64,000 nucleotides of DNA from positions 164,927,871-164,991,870 of the forward strand of contig CM035806.1 of assembly GCA_020466095.1 (NCBI GenBank). The letters run 5' to 3'. This DNA is from Chlorops oryzae. Lineage: Eukaryota; Arthropoda; Insecta; Diptera; Chloropidae. Shown here one piece after another: positions 50,701 through 60,520 of the stretch. Each line of letters begins with the position of its first letter. Within the stretch, counting starts at the first letter, position 1. The notes below the pieces were generated by a model, which was not told the DNA's origin, searched no databases, and saw nothing but the letters and a program-made list of their open reading frames with translations. The position numbers were made by a program, and so were the translations under genes.

Positions 50701-53623
50701 TGGAACGAACTCCCGGGGAATTCACTTTTCTCGAGACTAAAATTCGTCTTTCTTAAATATTTTGGGGAAGAAATTTGATGGGGAATGGGTATATGACCCA
50801 TACCCATAATTTTAAGAATTTTTAGTCTCGAGAAAAGTGAATTCCCCGGGAGTTCGTTCCACGGGAATATTCAGAATCGGGCTGATAAAGTTTCATCAAA
50901 CAACCTCAAAAAATTCAGGTTTTACAGAAGTTTTTATGATTTCCCTGACAGACCCTAGCATGCCTCCGCTTATCCGTTAACCAAATTCCGTCAAGATAGC
51001 TCAAGTCCTTCGGTAAGAACACAATCTACGGACAGACACACGAACAGACCGACATACGGACAGAAATGTTTAAATAGAATCTGCTCGTGACGCTGGTCAT
51101 ATCTATAAGTATATTACACGGTCTATTTTGAATGGTTCTGGGTGGTACACTGAGCGAACTTTACCATGATTTTTTTTAAAAGGCGCATTGTTATTCACAG
51201 TCCTTTTGATTTTCGAGCAGAACGAAAATTTCAAAAGAAAAATGGTTGAGCCAACAAAATTTTTGGTTGATTTAAAGGAAATATGTTTAATCACATTTCT
51301 TTTCGTTCGGTATAATTCTCATTTGGTTTATAAAATAGGACATATAAGATATTCATTCATCTTAGAACTTTTTAACCCATTGCGAAAGCCGTCACACGAC
51401 AACGGAGTGACAAAATCGGATGAAGTCCATCCCATGGCTATTTTTTGGGGTTATGTTCAGGAGAGGGTTCTGTGGCCATTTGCTTTGAACGTTAATTAAA
51501 TTTGTTTTGACAGTTCTTCCTTTATAGGGCATTTACATATACGTTTTAGCGCTACTCGTTTAAGCTAAAACGACTAAGTCAAAACGGGCTGTTTACATAT
51601 GCGCATGTCGTTTTGTCATTTTGTGGTTCTCTTTTGTTTGCTTAACATGTGAAATATGAGTGAATATTGTTATTTAGAAAAGAAGCAATTATTGAAATTG
51701 TGTTCGTTTTCTACATTGGAAACAACCTCAAAATTTGTAAATTAGAAATTTCAATTACCATACGTTTTGCATTTTTATAGTGATGACACTCAGATTTCGA
51801 TATTTTTATGAGTTATAAGCAGGATTTATCTTATTTAGCTACTTGTTTTAAATTAAAACAGAAAAGTTTCTCGTTTTAGTTTTGTATGATAAAACGGGAA
51901 AAATCTAAGTTGTTTTAGTGCTAAAACGGGCAAAGTTGCTAAAACGCGAATAAAACGGCATATGTAAACGGCCTATTATAGGTTTATTAAAGAAAATTTG
52001 TTTTTTATTTTAAAAATTATCTTGTCATTTCAATTACGTCCGTGATTGGTTCAAAAATTTAAATTTAAATCCATTTTTGAAAATTATCATTTCAATTCAA
52101 CCTGAAAATTCAGTTGATTCAAAAGGAAAATCTTTATTTTTTCCAACAAGAAAAATTGTTAAAATTAAAAATATTCCTTGTTGAAGCCGTTTTGTATGTT
52201 TTTCCTTTTGATTTAACCAGTTTTCTGGTTGATTTTTTTCTCTGTGTATGTACCTTTAAGCGATGAAATGGTTTCGGTGGAAAAAAGGACCGGACCTAGA
52301 TAAGTCCATATAGGACCAAAACCAATGTTATATGAATCGCGACCGATCTAGGTTTAACCTCTATCGGACTCACTCTGGTCTAGTCCCCAAAATGAGCATT
52401 GTTGGGTGAGTTCATACAAAGGGACTCACCCGTGACTCACCACCAACCAACCCCACACGCTTTGAAAAGGAATTTAAATTTGATTTTATATTTAAACTAT
52501 TAAGAATCTGACAAAATTCAGTTAAAGCGAAATAATGGTTGAGCAAAACAATATACATACATATGTATGTATGTATGCATGTATGTAAAACGGTGACCCG
52601 TTGAAGATACAAGAACACGGGGTATTGCCAATTTCCGAAAACGGGCTTAATTTGCTGGAATTTAGTGTTTTTGTTTTGTTTAGTTTTGATTCGACCTAGT
52701 TTCGAAAGAACGCGTCAATGTGGCTGCGAAATGGAAGGAGAGAATCTTGATACTCACACAATATGCGCTGGCGTTGAGAGCATATAGAAACGCGTGCAGA
52801 ATGCCATTAGAAACAAAAGCCAATTGAACAGGTCTAGATCGACGTTGATGACGAAGTGAGATTCTAGCATGCGTGAGAGGGCATCGTCTATGCTGCCAGA
52901 TGAGATGGATTTGCTGAGAGCTGAATTGGGTTGCGTTGCTGCTGCTGCTGCTGATGTTCTTGTTGTTGTTGGTGTTGTTGTTGTTGTTGTTGATGCGGTT
53001 GAGGATACCGACGCACGCGCCATGGCATTTTCCGTCGAGGCAGGGACAGGTGCTGAAGAGAATTTCGTCGGCGGTGATGATTTTCCATGATCCAACGATA
53101 ACGAACGGCGTTCGTGATGGGGAATGAAGCAGCCGTAATCGTAGTCGTAGCCTTCGGTGCAGGTATAAATGCCATTCTGGAGCGGCGGAGACGTACATGG
53201 CAACGCGTTGAAGCGGCAATTGACATCGCGGCAACAATTGACGAGTGCTGCAATCGCCGCAGTCGTGCTGCAAAACGATGTCGCTGGCGTTGGCGTTGGC
53301 GATGTCGTTGTCTTTGCCTTTCTCGTCCTCGTCGTCGTCGTCGTTGTCGTTGTTGATGATGATTCTCGCGGGGTTATTAAACGTTGGCGCAGTTTTTGTT
53401 GCACTTCGAGTTTGTCGTTGCGTGTTAACGTTGATGCAACCGACGTTGGTGATGTCGAGCACGTTGACGTCGCCGATGATGCTGATGAGGAAGTAGCGGC
53501 ATTCATTTTAGCGCGATTGTTATTTTGCGTTGTTTTGTTGCGTTTCTTCATTGCTGTTGTTGTTGTTGCAGTTGCTGTTGTTATTGTTGTCGTCGTCGTT
53601 GTCTGTGTTAGTCCGGGCAACAT
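41725..53623 (-). CDS. rt: Protein O-mannosyltransferase 1 (rotated abdomen)
   Basis: POMT1 transfers mannose from dolichyl-phosphate-mannose to Ser/Thr in the ER lumen, together with POMT2 (twisted); dystroglycan is the classic substrate. Coding exons (minus): 52758-53623, 44022-44587, 43324-43913, 43051-43237, 41725-42467. All are GT-AG and all phases agree, giving 983 residues from ATG 53623. The first ~265 residues are low-complexity Thr/Ser/Ala, unusually long for the family. A membrane helix ([10 protein letters not shown]) and then FDE (Asp291, Glu292) form the catalytic first luminal loop. HPPLGK, the NALLTQSR helix and an MIR domain ([34 protein letters not shown]) follow. The C-terminal multi-spanning part contains [24 protein letters not shown] and RWKDTWDF. 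It aligns with POMT1 rather than POMT2 ([15 protein letters not shown]). The frame is intact; the downstream ATGs in exon 1 are alternative starts. Confidence 0.95.
42785..43030. repeat. MITE in rt intron 4, same family as 50678
   Basis: The ends AGTCTGATTCTGAATATTCC and GGAATATTCAAAATTAGACT are imperfect inverted repeats. The interior has CCC.GGGAATT and CTCGAGA.TAAAATTC arms with the same order as the sharper copy at 50678-50884. Confidence 0.7.
43929..43982. repeat. (GA)n microsatellite in rt intron 2
   Basis: Two short GA runs between exon 3 and exon 2 of rt; the intron is only 108 bp (43914-44021). Confidence 0.85.
44889..45890 (+). repeat. Dispersed repeat R, copy 1 (rt intron 1)
   Basis: About 650 bp of repeat, interrupted by a hAT MITE at 45207-45548. 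Landmarks: CACAGAGAAAAAA at the start, ACAAAACGGCTTCAACAAGG, GAATCAACTGAATTTCAGGT, CCGGATGGACTTCATCCGAT, GTCACTCCGTTGTCGTG, GGACTGTGAATAACAATGCG, and the end TTCGCTCAGTGTA. The two outer ends share a short imperfect inverted TACAC(A/T)GAG. Copy 2 lies inverted at 51123-52248 and a fragment at 54876-55036. No coding frame is conserved between copies, so it looks like a non-autonomous element. Confidence 0.75.
45207..45548. mobile_element. hAT MITE, 342 bp (copy B), inserted in repeat R
   Basis: The same family as 23037-23388 in opposite orientation: ends CAGTGATGCCAGA and CTGGCATCACTG, perfect 8-bp duplication AATTAGCC (45199-45206 and 45549-45556). Repeat R resumes on the far side, and the inverted copy 2 of R lacks the insertion. 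Confidence 0.88.
45891..47328. other. rt intron 1, unassigned
   Basis: AT-rich intron sequence with homopolymer runs and a (GT)n run at about 47127-47150. No open frame or inverted repeat was recognised. Confidence 0.4.
47329..47466. mobile_element. hAT MITE, 138 bp
   Basis: The ends CAGGGGCGGACTGGG and CCCAGTCCGCCCCTG are inverted repeats flanked by a perfect 8-bp duplication CCACGAGT (47321-47328 and 47467-47474). GC-rich ends (GGGCCC blocks) stand out from the AT-rich surroundings. It is non-coding. Confidence 0.88.
47845..48470. repeat. Gapped copy of the 34724 element (rt intron 1)
   Basis: Co-linear with 34724-35430: CCATGTAGACTTATGGTCTA, TCACCAAAAAGC, ACCTTAAGCAGGTA, AAAGTGGCACTATG, TGCTTGAAAA, GCGAATGTTTTCAT, TTTCACCGCAGC. 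It differs largely by many single-base gaps and lacks the tandem 60-bp unit in clean form. Just downstream (48440-48850) is DNA with TTTTGGTGAGCGAACG, perhaps an LTR/primer-site region of another element, which I cannot confirm. Confidence 0.6.
49101..49480. mobile_element. MITE with ACCCAGCAG ends, 380 bp
   Basis: The ends ACCCAGCAGGTTAT and ATAACTGCTGGGT are inverted repeats. The flanks TATTTGCACT (49091-49100) and ATTTTGCACT (49481-49490) look like a 9-10 bp target duplication with small changes, which would suit a Mutator-type element. The interior repeats GTAATGCA(T/A) and its complement many times. Confidence 0.65.
49481..50677. other. rt intron 1, unassigned repeat-like DNA
   Basis: Contains CATGTCTTTCTGTCCGTCAG at about 49848, of the dispersed 'gtctgtccg' type seen at 2340 and 38613. 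Short open frames at 49871-50237 show no family signal. Confidence 0.4.
50678..50884. mobile_element. MITE with CAGCCCGATTCTGAATATTC ends, 207 bp
   Basis: Almost the whole element is a palindrome: arms of about 75 bp from CAGCCCGATTCTGAATATTC (50678) to the complement ending 50884, including CCCGGGGAATTCACTTTTCT and CTCGAGACTAAAATTC. It is flanked by ATA (50675-50677 and 50885-50887). An older copy lies at 42785-43030. Confidence 0.8.
51123..52248 (-). repeat. Dispersed repeat R, copy 2 (inverted, rt intron 1)
   Basis: The reverse complement of 44889-45890 without its hAT insertion, but with its own insertion at 51528-51974. It ends at TCTCTGTGTA. Together with copy 1 it forms an inverted repeat of about 650 bp arms separated by 5.2 kb within one intron. 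Confidence 0.75.
51528..51974. mobile_element. MITE inserted in repeat R copy 2, ~447 bp
   Basis: The ends GGGCATTTACATATACGTTT and AAAACGGCATATGTAAACGG are inverted repeats with the subterminal motif CTAAAACG repeated many times. Copy 1 of R reads CTTTATGGGTTTATT (complement strand) at this point, which is the empty site. The flanks here are TTTATA on the left and TATTATA on the right, so the target is AT-only (TA or TATA). Confidence 0.7.
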
Positions 53624-54875
53624 GTTGCTAACGATCGATCCTTTAGTGCTTCCGTGATGCTTCAATTGTGTAAAACTTTTTCTTTTCTTCTCTCTTTAAA
53701 AAAGATTTCCCTTTTATGTTGCTTTTGATTATCTAAATTTTCTTTTTCACATAAATTTATTTATTATTTTTATTATTGTTTATCTTTTTATATACCTATA
53801 TTAATTAATTTATTTATTTAGATTTTATTTGAATTTTTTTTTTTTTTTTTAAGTAATCTTATAAGTAGAATATCAGTGTGTTTGGTAAACGAATTTTCTT
53901 GTTGATGAAATCAATTTCCATACAATGAGCCCAGTTTTGTCCGCTTTCCTCTTTGGGATTCAATACACGAACAAGCTTACAAAGAAGAGAGTGAGAGAGA
54001 GAAAGAGAGAGAGAGAGAGAAACTTGCGCGCGCGCGCATGCGCTATTCACACTCGCTGTTTTTTTTTTTTAATTTTTTTTATTGTTGTTATTTCGTTGCT
54101 TTTCATGCCGTCTTTTTTACGCACTCTCATGAAACTGCCAAGCAATTTTGCGCACAACCGCCGCGACGTCTTTCCAAAGCGCAACTGACGCTTTCGATCG
54201 TAAACTCGTAAGATAATTTTTTTCCCAACGAAACTTGTGAGAAAAAAAATAAGAACAACACGAAAATCACAACACCAAAGACATCGATACAAACAACAAC
54301 AAAAACAACAACAACAACGACAACACATACACAACAAAAGCAGTAGAAATTACTATAACAAGTTACTCTCTCATGCCATCAACAATGCCAACCACATTCA
54401 CCATTGCAGCAGCTCGTAACACAATTTACCGCAGACGTAGAGACAATTTTTTGACCAACGGTTGAAAGCACGAGCAGAGGCAGTCCAAAACAAAACAAAA
54501 ACACAAAAAAAAAAAGCTTTTCCTCAATAGACTCTTGAGCGAAGAAACCAATGTCCGGTCAAGTCACCTGTGCGCGCTGCCGATGCTAAGTTACATGTTC
54601 CCTAACTGAACTTTCTTTATGAAATCATCGGCAACAACAACAACAACAACAACAACAAAAGAATAACAACAACAACAGAAAGACTTAAATTAATCGAAAG
54701 AAATAGCAAATGCCTCGCAAGAGAACAAAAAGTTAACGATAATAAGTATAAAAGGCAAAAAGTCTTTTCCAAAAAAAGAAAGTCTTTAGGCGTCTTTAGG
54801 GAAGTTGCGATTGTAAAATTGTGCTGTGAAACAAAAACGAGTTTTGAAGCAAATAATAGAAAGACAAAACCTTGG
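53624..54875. promoter_or_regulatory. rt 5' flank, probable 5' UTR and promoter
   Basis: Upstream of the rt start on the minus strand. It holds AT-rich simple sequence at 53690-53860, a (GA)n run at about 53990-54020 with GCGCGCGCGC next to it, CAA-rich triplets at 54285-54330 and (CAA)n at about 54632-54658. No TATA box or start site could be fixed. Open frames here are low complexity. Confidence 0.35.
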
Positions 54876-55036
54876 TACACAGAGAAAAAAATCAACCAGA
54901 AAACTGTTTAAATCAAAAGGAAAAACATACAAAACGGCTTCAACAAGGAATGTTTTTAAATTTAACAATTTTTCTTGTTGGAAAAAATAAAGATTTTCCT
55001 TTTGAATCAACTGAATTTCAGGTTGAATTGAAATGA
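54876..55036 (+). repeat. Repeat R, truncated copy 3
   Basis: The first ~160 bp of repeat R (CACAGAGAAAAAAATC..., ACAAAACGGCTTCAACAAGG, GAATCAACTGAATTTCAGGT), ending exactly at the TA where the mariner begins. Sequence beyond the mariner is not R. Confidence 0.75.
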
Positions 55037-55038
55037 TA

Positions 55039-56332
55039 ACAGGTTGGCTGATAAGTCCCCGGTCTAACAAAGAAAAACACATTTTTTTGTCAAAATTCGT
55101 TTTTATTATTCAACATAGTTCCCTTCAAGAGCGATACAACGATTATAACGACCTTCCAATTTTTTGATACCATTTTGGTAGTACTCCTTCGGTTTTGCCT
55201 CAAAATAGGCCTCAGTTTCGGCGATCACCTCTTCATTGCAGCCAAATTTTTTCCCTGCGAGCATCCTTTTGAGGTCTGAGAACAAGAAAAAGTCGCTGGG
55301 GGCCAGATCTGGAGAATACGGTGGGTGGGGAAGCAATTCGAAGCCTAATTCATGAATTTTTGCCATCGTTCTCAGTGACTTGTGGCACGGTGCGTTGTCT
55401 TGGTGGAACAACACTTTTTTCTTCTTCATATGGGGCCGTTTTGCCGCGATTTCGACCTTCAAACGCTCCAATAACGACATATAATAGTCACTGTTGATGG
55501 TTTTTCCCTTCTCAAGATAATCGATAAAAATTATTCCATGCCCATCCCAAAAAACAGAGGCCATTACTTTGCCAGCGGACTTTTGAGTCTTTCCACGCTT
55601 CGGAGACGGTTCACCGATCGCTGTCCACTCAGCCGACTGTCGATTGGACTCAGGAGTGTAGTGATAGAGCCATGTTTCATCCATTGTCACATATCGACGC
55701 AAAAACTCGGGTGTATTGCGAGTTAACAGCTGCAAACACCGCTCAGAATCATCAACACGTTGTTGTTTTTGGTCAAATGTGAGCTCGCGCGGCACCCATT
55801 TTGCACAGAGCTTTTTCATATCCAAATATTGATGAATGATATGACCAACACGTTCCTTTGATATCTTTAAGGCCTCTGCTATCTCGATCAACTTCATTTT
55901 ACGGTCATTCAAAATCATTTTGTGAATTTTTTTGATGTTTTCGTCGGTAACCACCTCTTTCGGGCGTCCACTGCGTTCACCGTCCTCCGTGCTCATTTCA
56001 CCACGCTTGAATTTTGCATACCAATCAATTATTGTTGATTTTCCTGGGGCAGAGTCCGGAAACTCATTATCAAGCCAAGTTTTTGCTTCCACTGTATTTT
56101 TTCCCTTCAGAAAACAGTATTTTATCAAAACACGAAATTCCTTTTTTTTCCATTTTTTTCACAATAACAAAAGTTGCTTCACAAAAGACGCTCTATCTCA
56201 CAAACTAATTGACTTACAGACGTCAAATTTTGACACGAATCATTTGAAGGTTGCCACTATATAAAAATAATATGCATTTAATACTAGCGACGCCATCTAT
56301 GTGTCAGACCGGGGACTTATCAGCCAACCTGT
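55039..56332 (-). mobile_element. Complete mariner (irritans subfamily, Himar1-like), 1294 bp
   Basis: Inverted terminal repeats of 27 bp, ACAGGTTGGCTGATAAGTCC at 55039 and its complement ending 56332, are flanked by the TA target duplication (55037-55038, 56333-56334). They differ by about one base from the Himar1 repeat as I remember it. A nearly full-length transposase frame lies inside. Both ends are intact and match each other, so the copy appears young. Confidence 0.95.
55106..56153 (-). pseudogene. mariner transposase, single frameshift near the start
   Basis: A D,D34D transposase that cuts and pastes its own element at TA sites. The frame from 56129 down to 55106 is open for 340 codons and contains the N-terminal helix-turn-helix region, the WVPRELT linker, MDETW, HQDNAPCH and PYSPDLAPSDFFLF. 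The three catalytic Asp residues are at 156, 249 and 284 in full-length numbering (348 residues). The expected ATG is at 56153, but the following A-run has eight A, where seven would keep MEKK in frame with the rest. That one base is the only lesion seen. It could be real inactivation or a homopolymer error. Confidence 0.9.
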
Positions 56333-56334
56333 TA

Positions 56335-56402
56335 CATCTCTTTCTAACTGGCGCGAAACGTCCCGCGCAATATCTATGAGCGTGACATATATGGTTATAT
56401 GT
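56335..56402. repeat. Dispersed repeat fragment also present near 12470
   Basis: CATCTCTTTCTAACTGGCGC and CCCGCGCAATATCTATGAG recur as the reverse complement at 12475-12530, inside the insertion in the Penelope-like relic. The class is unknown. Confidence 0.6.
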
Positions 56403-57115
56403 ATTCCTCGGAATTTGAATATATAAAAAAATTCAAAAAAAAATTCAAAAAAATATTCAAATAAATTCAAAAATTTCAAAATATTCAAAAAATATTCAAA
56501 AAAATTCAAACAAAAATGCAAAAAATTCAAAATATTCCAAAAATTCACAGTCAAAAATTCCAAATCAGTTCGATTTAGTATGCCTATTAAAATGTTGAAT
56601 TGTCAAATTAACAAAAAAAGCCTACTTCAGTGAATAAAATATTCAAAAAGCACAGTTAAATGAAAAAAAAAATTCAAAAAAATTCAAAATATTTCAAAAA
56701 AAATTCAAAATATGCAAAATTCGAGCTCTAGTTATATGTGATACATATATGTATTATATATGTGACAAATGAGGGACCCAAAAGCCCAAATAATAATTAA
56801 AAATTATATATGGAGATGGTCAAAAATAAAATCTACTAACAATAAAGCTGGTACGCCAATGGTGTATATATGTATGCACAATTTAGCCGACCTACTACGT
56901 CACATCGCTGAGGTGGTCATAGTGGCTAAGGTGTTGGTCAAAGATACGTGATGATGAACCTGTAAGCTAAGTTCGAAACCGGTTGTATCGGCTTTCCACA
57001 CTTCTCGGCAATTTATGAAAAATAAAAGTTTTTCAATTGCCGAAAATTACATTTTTCACTATATGTGAAAAATGAGGGACCCAAAAGCCCAAATTATAAT
57101 AATTCAAAATCATAT
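56403..57115. repeat. (ATTCAAAA)n-like A-rich stretch and a direct repeat
   Basis: 56425-56720 is a degenerate ATTCAAAAA array. A block TGAGGGACCCAAAAGCCCAA at about 56770 recurs at about 57071, giving a direct repeat of roughly 45 bp spaced 300 bp apart. Confidence 0.6.
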
Positions 57116-59000
57116 ATTACAATAATTTCAGAAACTGCAGTTAAATTTTTGTCAAAATTCGATGACCTCAAAAATGTGTTACCCCTTGCAAGCCCCGATT
57201 TGGTGCTCAGCGCGGCACTGTGAGTTACGGAAATTTTAAATAGATATGCGAAAACAGTTCCCCATTAGTGACATCACAGGCCCTGACCCCTTTGTTATTT
57301 TCGGTATGTCTGTCTATCGTGCACTTAAAATGTTAATACTATTTTTTTTTTTTTAAGCTGTTTGAGAACAAAACCCACTCACAAAGAAGGAACGAGAGAT
57401 ATTTTCGATTTTACTTTTAACCAAAAATCACTTTAAATATTTAAAAGGATTTTGCTTAGCATTTTTCTATAGAAAGCAGGAAGGAAGGGAATTTTCGTTT
57501 TTACATATCCGGGGAGAAAAGTTCCAGCGCTGTATCGAAAGGTAGCTCTTTGATCTTCAGTTCTAACTGTTTGACACCACCTATTTGGGCCATCGAAAGA
57601 GCCACTCAGAGCAACATTCTTTCGCAACATCCCCATTTTTTCTGTAATAAATGTGTCGTCGATTTAAACGAAATTCTCCTCGAAAACAAGTCTTCTGATG
57701 CTGATTTTTAGAGCGAGAGCGAATTGGAATTTGTCTCTCGGTATGCTTGTGCTCTCCTAACAAGTTCCCAAAGACCCATTAGCCGCTAGTCAGTCGTCGA
57801 GGCTTTTCGGAGATGGAATGTAACTTGATTTTGGCTTTGTTTTTGTTATTATTATTATTATTTTTTTTTTTTTGGGTTGCTTATTTTGTTCGACTTTCTT
57901 ATTTTGAGTCATTCATAAAAATTGCTTAGAATAGTCCAAAAAAAAAACAACAATATTCAATTGGCAACTGAGCATGAGCTGCCAATTGAATTGGAGGATA
58001 TTGAACAGATGGGAGTCAATGGCAAAAATCTATATTGGGCAGAATAATTGCAAGAGACAGAGAAGAATGGGTAAAATGGACGCAAAAGGCAGCAAAACTA
58101 GAGATGAATACAGCAGATTAACTTATGATTTAGGAGAAAGCAATTACTTCCAAGCAGTTAGAAGAATCAATATTACTTTAAGACATGCTGTGTTTTCACT
58201 CTGTTCAGTTTCAGTGTATGGATTATGATTCTTATCAATATTTAGAGTGGCGATTTTTGCACAAGGTGTGTTTTTTAATAATAAAAAGAATTAAGTTAAT
58301 AAAAATACTTTTTATGAAGTTAAAAATTCAGTTGAAGAAATTTTGCTAAAAGAAGCTTCGAGGCCCCAAGAAAATCTAATAATTGAATTTTCGAAAATAA
58401 CTGCAAATGCAGGGGAAATAACGCATGCCGAAGAGTTTCGACAAAATTTAAAAAATTTCAAAATAAGTTAAACGAAAAATTGAGTGAGAAGAACACCATT
58501 TAATTGAAAAACCTTTAAACTTGTGGTAGAAGAACGGTTTCAAATCACTAAACGTATGTGAAAATTAAAATGTTCACTTTAAACGTTATAAATGAAATAG
58601 TTACATGTCAGATGATTAGTGCTGTAAATAAATTGCATTCACAAAGTTTAGGCAGGATAAAAGATGTTTTTGAGATGGAAAAGCATTAAATTTTGTTTTA
58701 AACTAAATCTTTTTTAGCCTTAATTAAAAATAATATTCAAATTTGTTTTCTGAAGATGACAAATATTTAACAGGTGGAAAAGCGATGAAAAATTTTAACT
58801 TGCGATGATGACGAGGATTGAATCATTGTATTCAAAAAGTGTTTTCAAATACAAACACGCCACAATTCCTTAATGCGCCAGTAGAAAGCTCTTTTATTCG
58901 CTGGAATCAAATCGGTTTCGGAGGCAAAATCTCGCATCCAATTTCGAATGTTGGTTTATTAGGCAAATAAAGATTAATTGAAACAAAAATGTAATGCATT
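57116..59000. other. Intergenic, nothing recognised
   Basis: AT-rich, with an (ATT)n/T-run at about 57847-57872. Open frames at 57433-57763 (minus) and 57974-58228 (plus, 84 codons, no known motif) are not supported as genes. Confidence 0.4.
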
Positions 59001-59029
59001 TTACTTCCTCAAAAACCAGTCTTTTCTTC

Positions 59030-59260
59030 ACTAGCACTAAACTTTAGTGATAGTGCAATTTCATTTCACTAGCACTGAAGGCATCGTGACAGTGTAACTT
59101 TATTTCATTTTCACTAAACGTTTAGTGATAGTGAAACTTTATTTAATTTTCACTATACGTTTAGTGATAGTGAAACTATATTTAATTTTCACTATACGTT
59201 TAGTGATAGTGAAACTCGTTTCTTCATTACCACTAAAGAGTTAATGGTAGTGAAATGCTT
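59030..59260. repeat. Tandem ~45-bp palindromic repeat
   Basis: About five units of CGTTTAGTGATAGTGAAACT followed by (T/A)TATTTAATTTTCACTATA. Each unit is partly self-complementary (TTTCACTA/TAGTGAAA). The two central units (about 59118-59210) are almost identical. Confidence 0.8.
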
Positions 59261-59809
59261 ATTGCATTTATTATTTAATGCATTATGCCCAACCCTGCTT
59301 ACAATACACGAAAATTTTTGCCTACATGCGATATTTGTATTTAAGCAATCAATTTCAGAACAAAATTTAAATTGACTCAATTTTAAATGTCAGATTTGTT
59401 CCGAAATTTTCTGAAATTGTGCAATTTCGATGTTCATCTGGACAAATAAATTTCTATTGAAATCGAATTGATTTCGAATGTTTTTATTTGGATCGCATTT
59501 CCTTATTTGGATCAGTTACCTCAATTGAAATTTCTGCGGAGAATTTTCAAATTTCTAGGTGCTAATAGTCTATCATGAAAAATTTCTATCAAAGTACAAA
59601 AATTAAAATGGGAACTATTTGGAGTATTTGCCAATTATTTTATATCAAGTATTTGCACGAGTTGCCGAGTACGCGACAGCTCATGCAATTCTTCTTGCAT
59701 CAGCTTGGCCCATTGTGCGAAATTTCCTTTTTCGTTTTATATATAATATTTATAATTCTTATTCTCAATGGGGGGGGTTTTAACACCCAAAACCCCCCCC
59801 GTGCGCACG

Positions 59810-60520
59810 GGCCTGATCTACAGAGAATATCTCCCTGGACACTGCTATATGTAGATGATTATCTTCTTGCTTCCACCAATTAAAAACGATTTACAGCAAC
59901 AAGTTCAAGCTGGCCATGATAGATTGTCTATGATTGGACTGCGTTTGATTGTCGGCAAAACGGATTACCTATATGACAACAGATCCATGCGAAGTAGGAA
60001 CCATAACAATAAATAACACTGACCTACGAAAGGATCGAAAAACTTAAGAACCTTGGGTCGACAGTTTCTGCTGACGGGACGATCGCTCGTGAAGTTGCTG
60101 AGAGAGTTAACGCTGCTTGACTAAAGTGGCGTCCAATGGCTGGAGTTAAAAGATAAAAAGATAAGCGACCGCTTAAGATCAAAAATTTACTGCACGGTTA
60201 TCAGGCCAGTCGGTCTTTACAGTTATGAGAGTCTACCCTAAACCAAAGTAGTAGAAAGATTTAGTGTTATGGAAACAAAGATGCTCCGCTGGATACTTAG
60301 CCGGACTGAATCGTCTTCATCATATTCCAAACGTGGAAATTCGTAGGCGTTATGGAGATGCTCTAATTACTGGGAAAATACGGGAATTAAGGCTACATTG
60401 TTATGGACACGTCCTGAGAGCAGATAAGGACAACTTGGCCAAAAAGGGCTACATACTACAAATACAAGGTTGCAGACAATGAGGGCATCCGAAACAGATT
60501 TCAATGGGACCTAGAGGCTG
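59810..60520 (+). pseudogene. RTE-type non-LTR retrotransposon, C-terminal RT remnant
   Basis: Pieces in shifting frames: PWTLLYVDDYLLAST (YxDD active-site box, about 59836-59880), DRLSMIGLRLIVGKT, LGSTVSADGTIAREVAERVNAA, LKWRPMAGV, then METKMLRW and LNRLHHIPNVEIRRRYG, LRLHCYGHVLRADKD and LAKKGY. The order 'YxDD - GLRLN..KT - LGS.ISADG...EV..RV..A..KW - MLRW..G..RLD - RW.GHVLRAD' is that of the RT C-terminus of RTE-clade LINEs. Many stops and frame changes show it is dead, and the endonuclease and RT start are missing. Confidence 0.7.

Noticed and set aside
52680..53657. Several long plus- and minus-strand frames overlapping rt exon 1
   Set aside because: Only the frame ending at the HIV|FDE junction splices in phase to the POMT1 core; the others mirror its triplet repeats.
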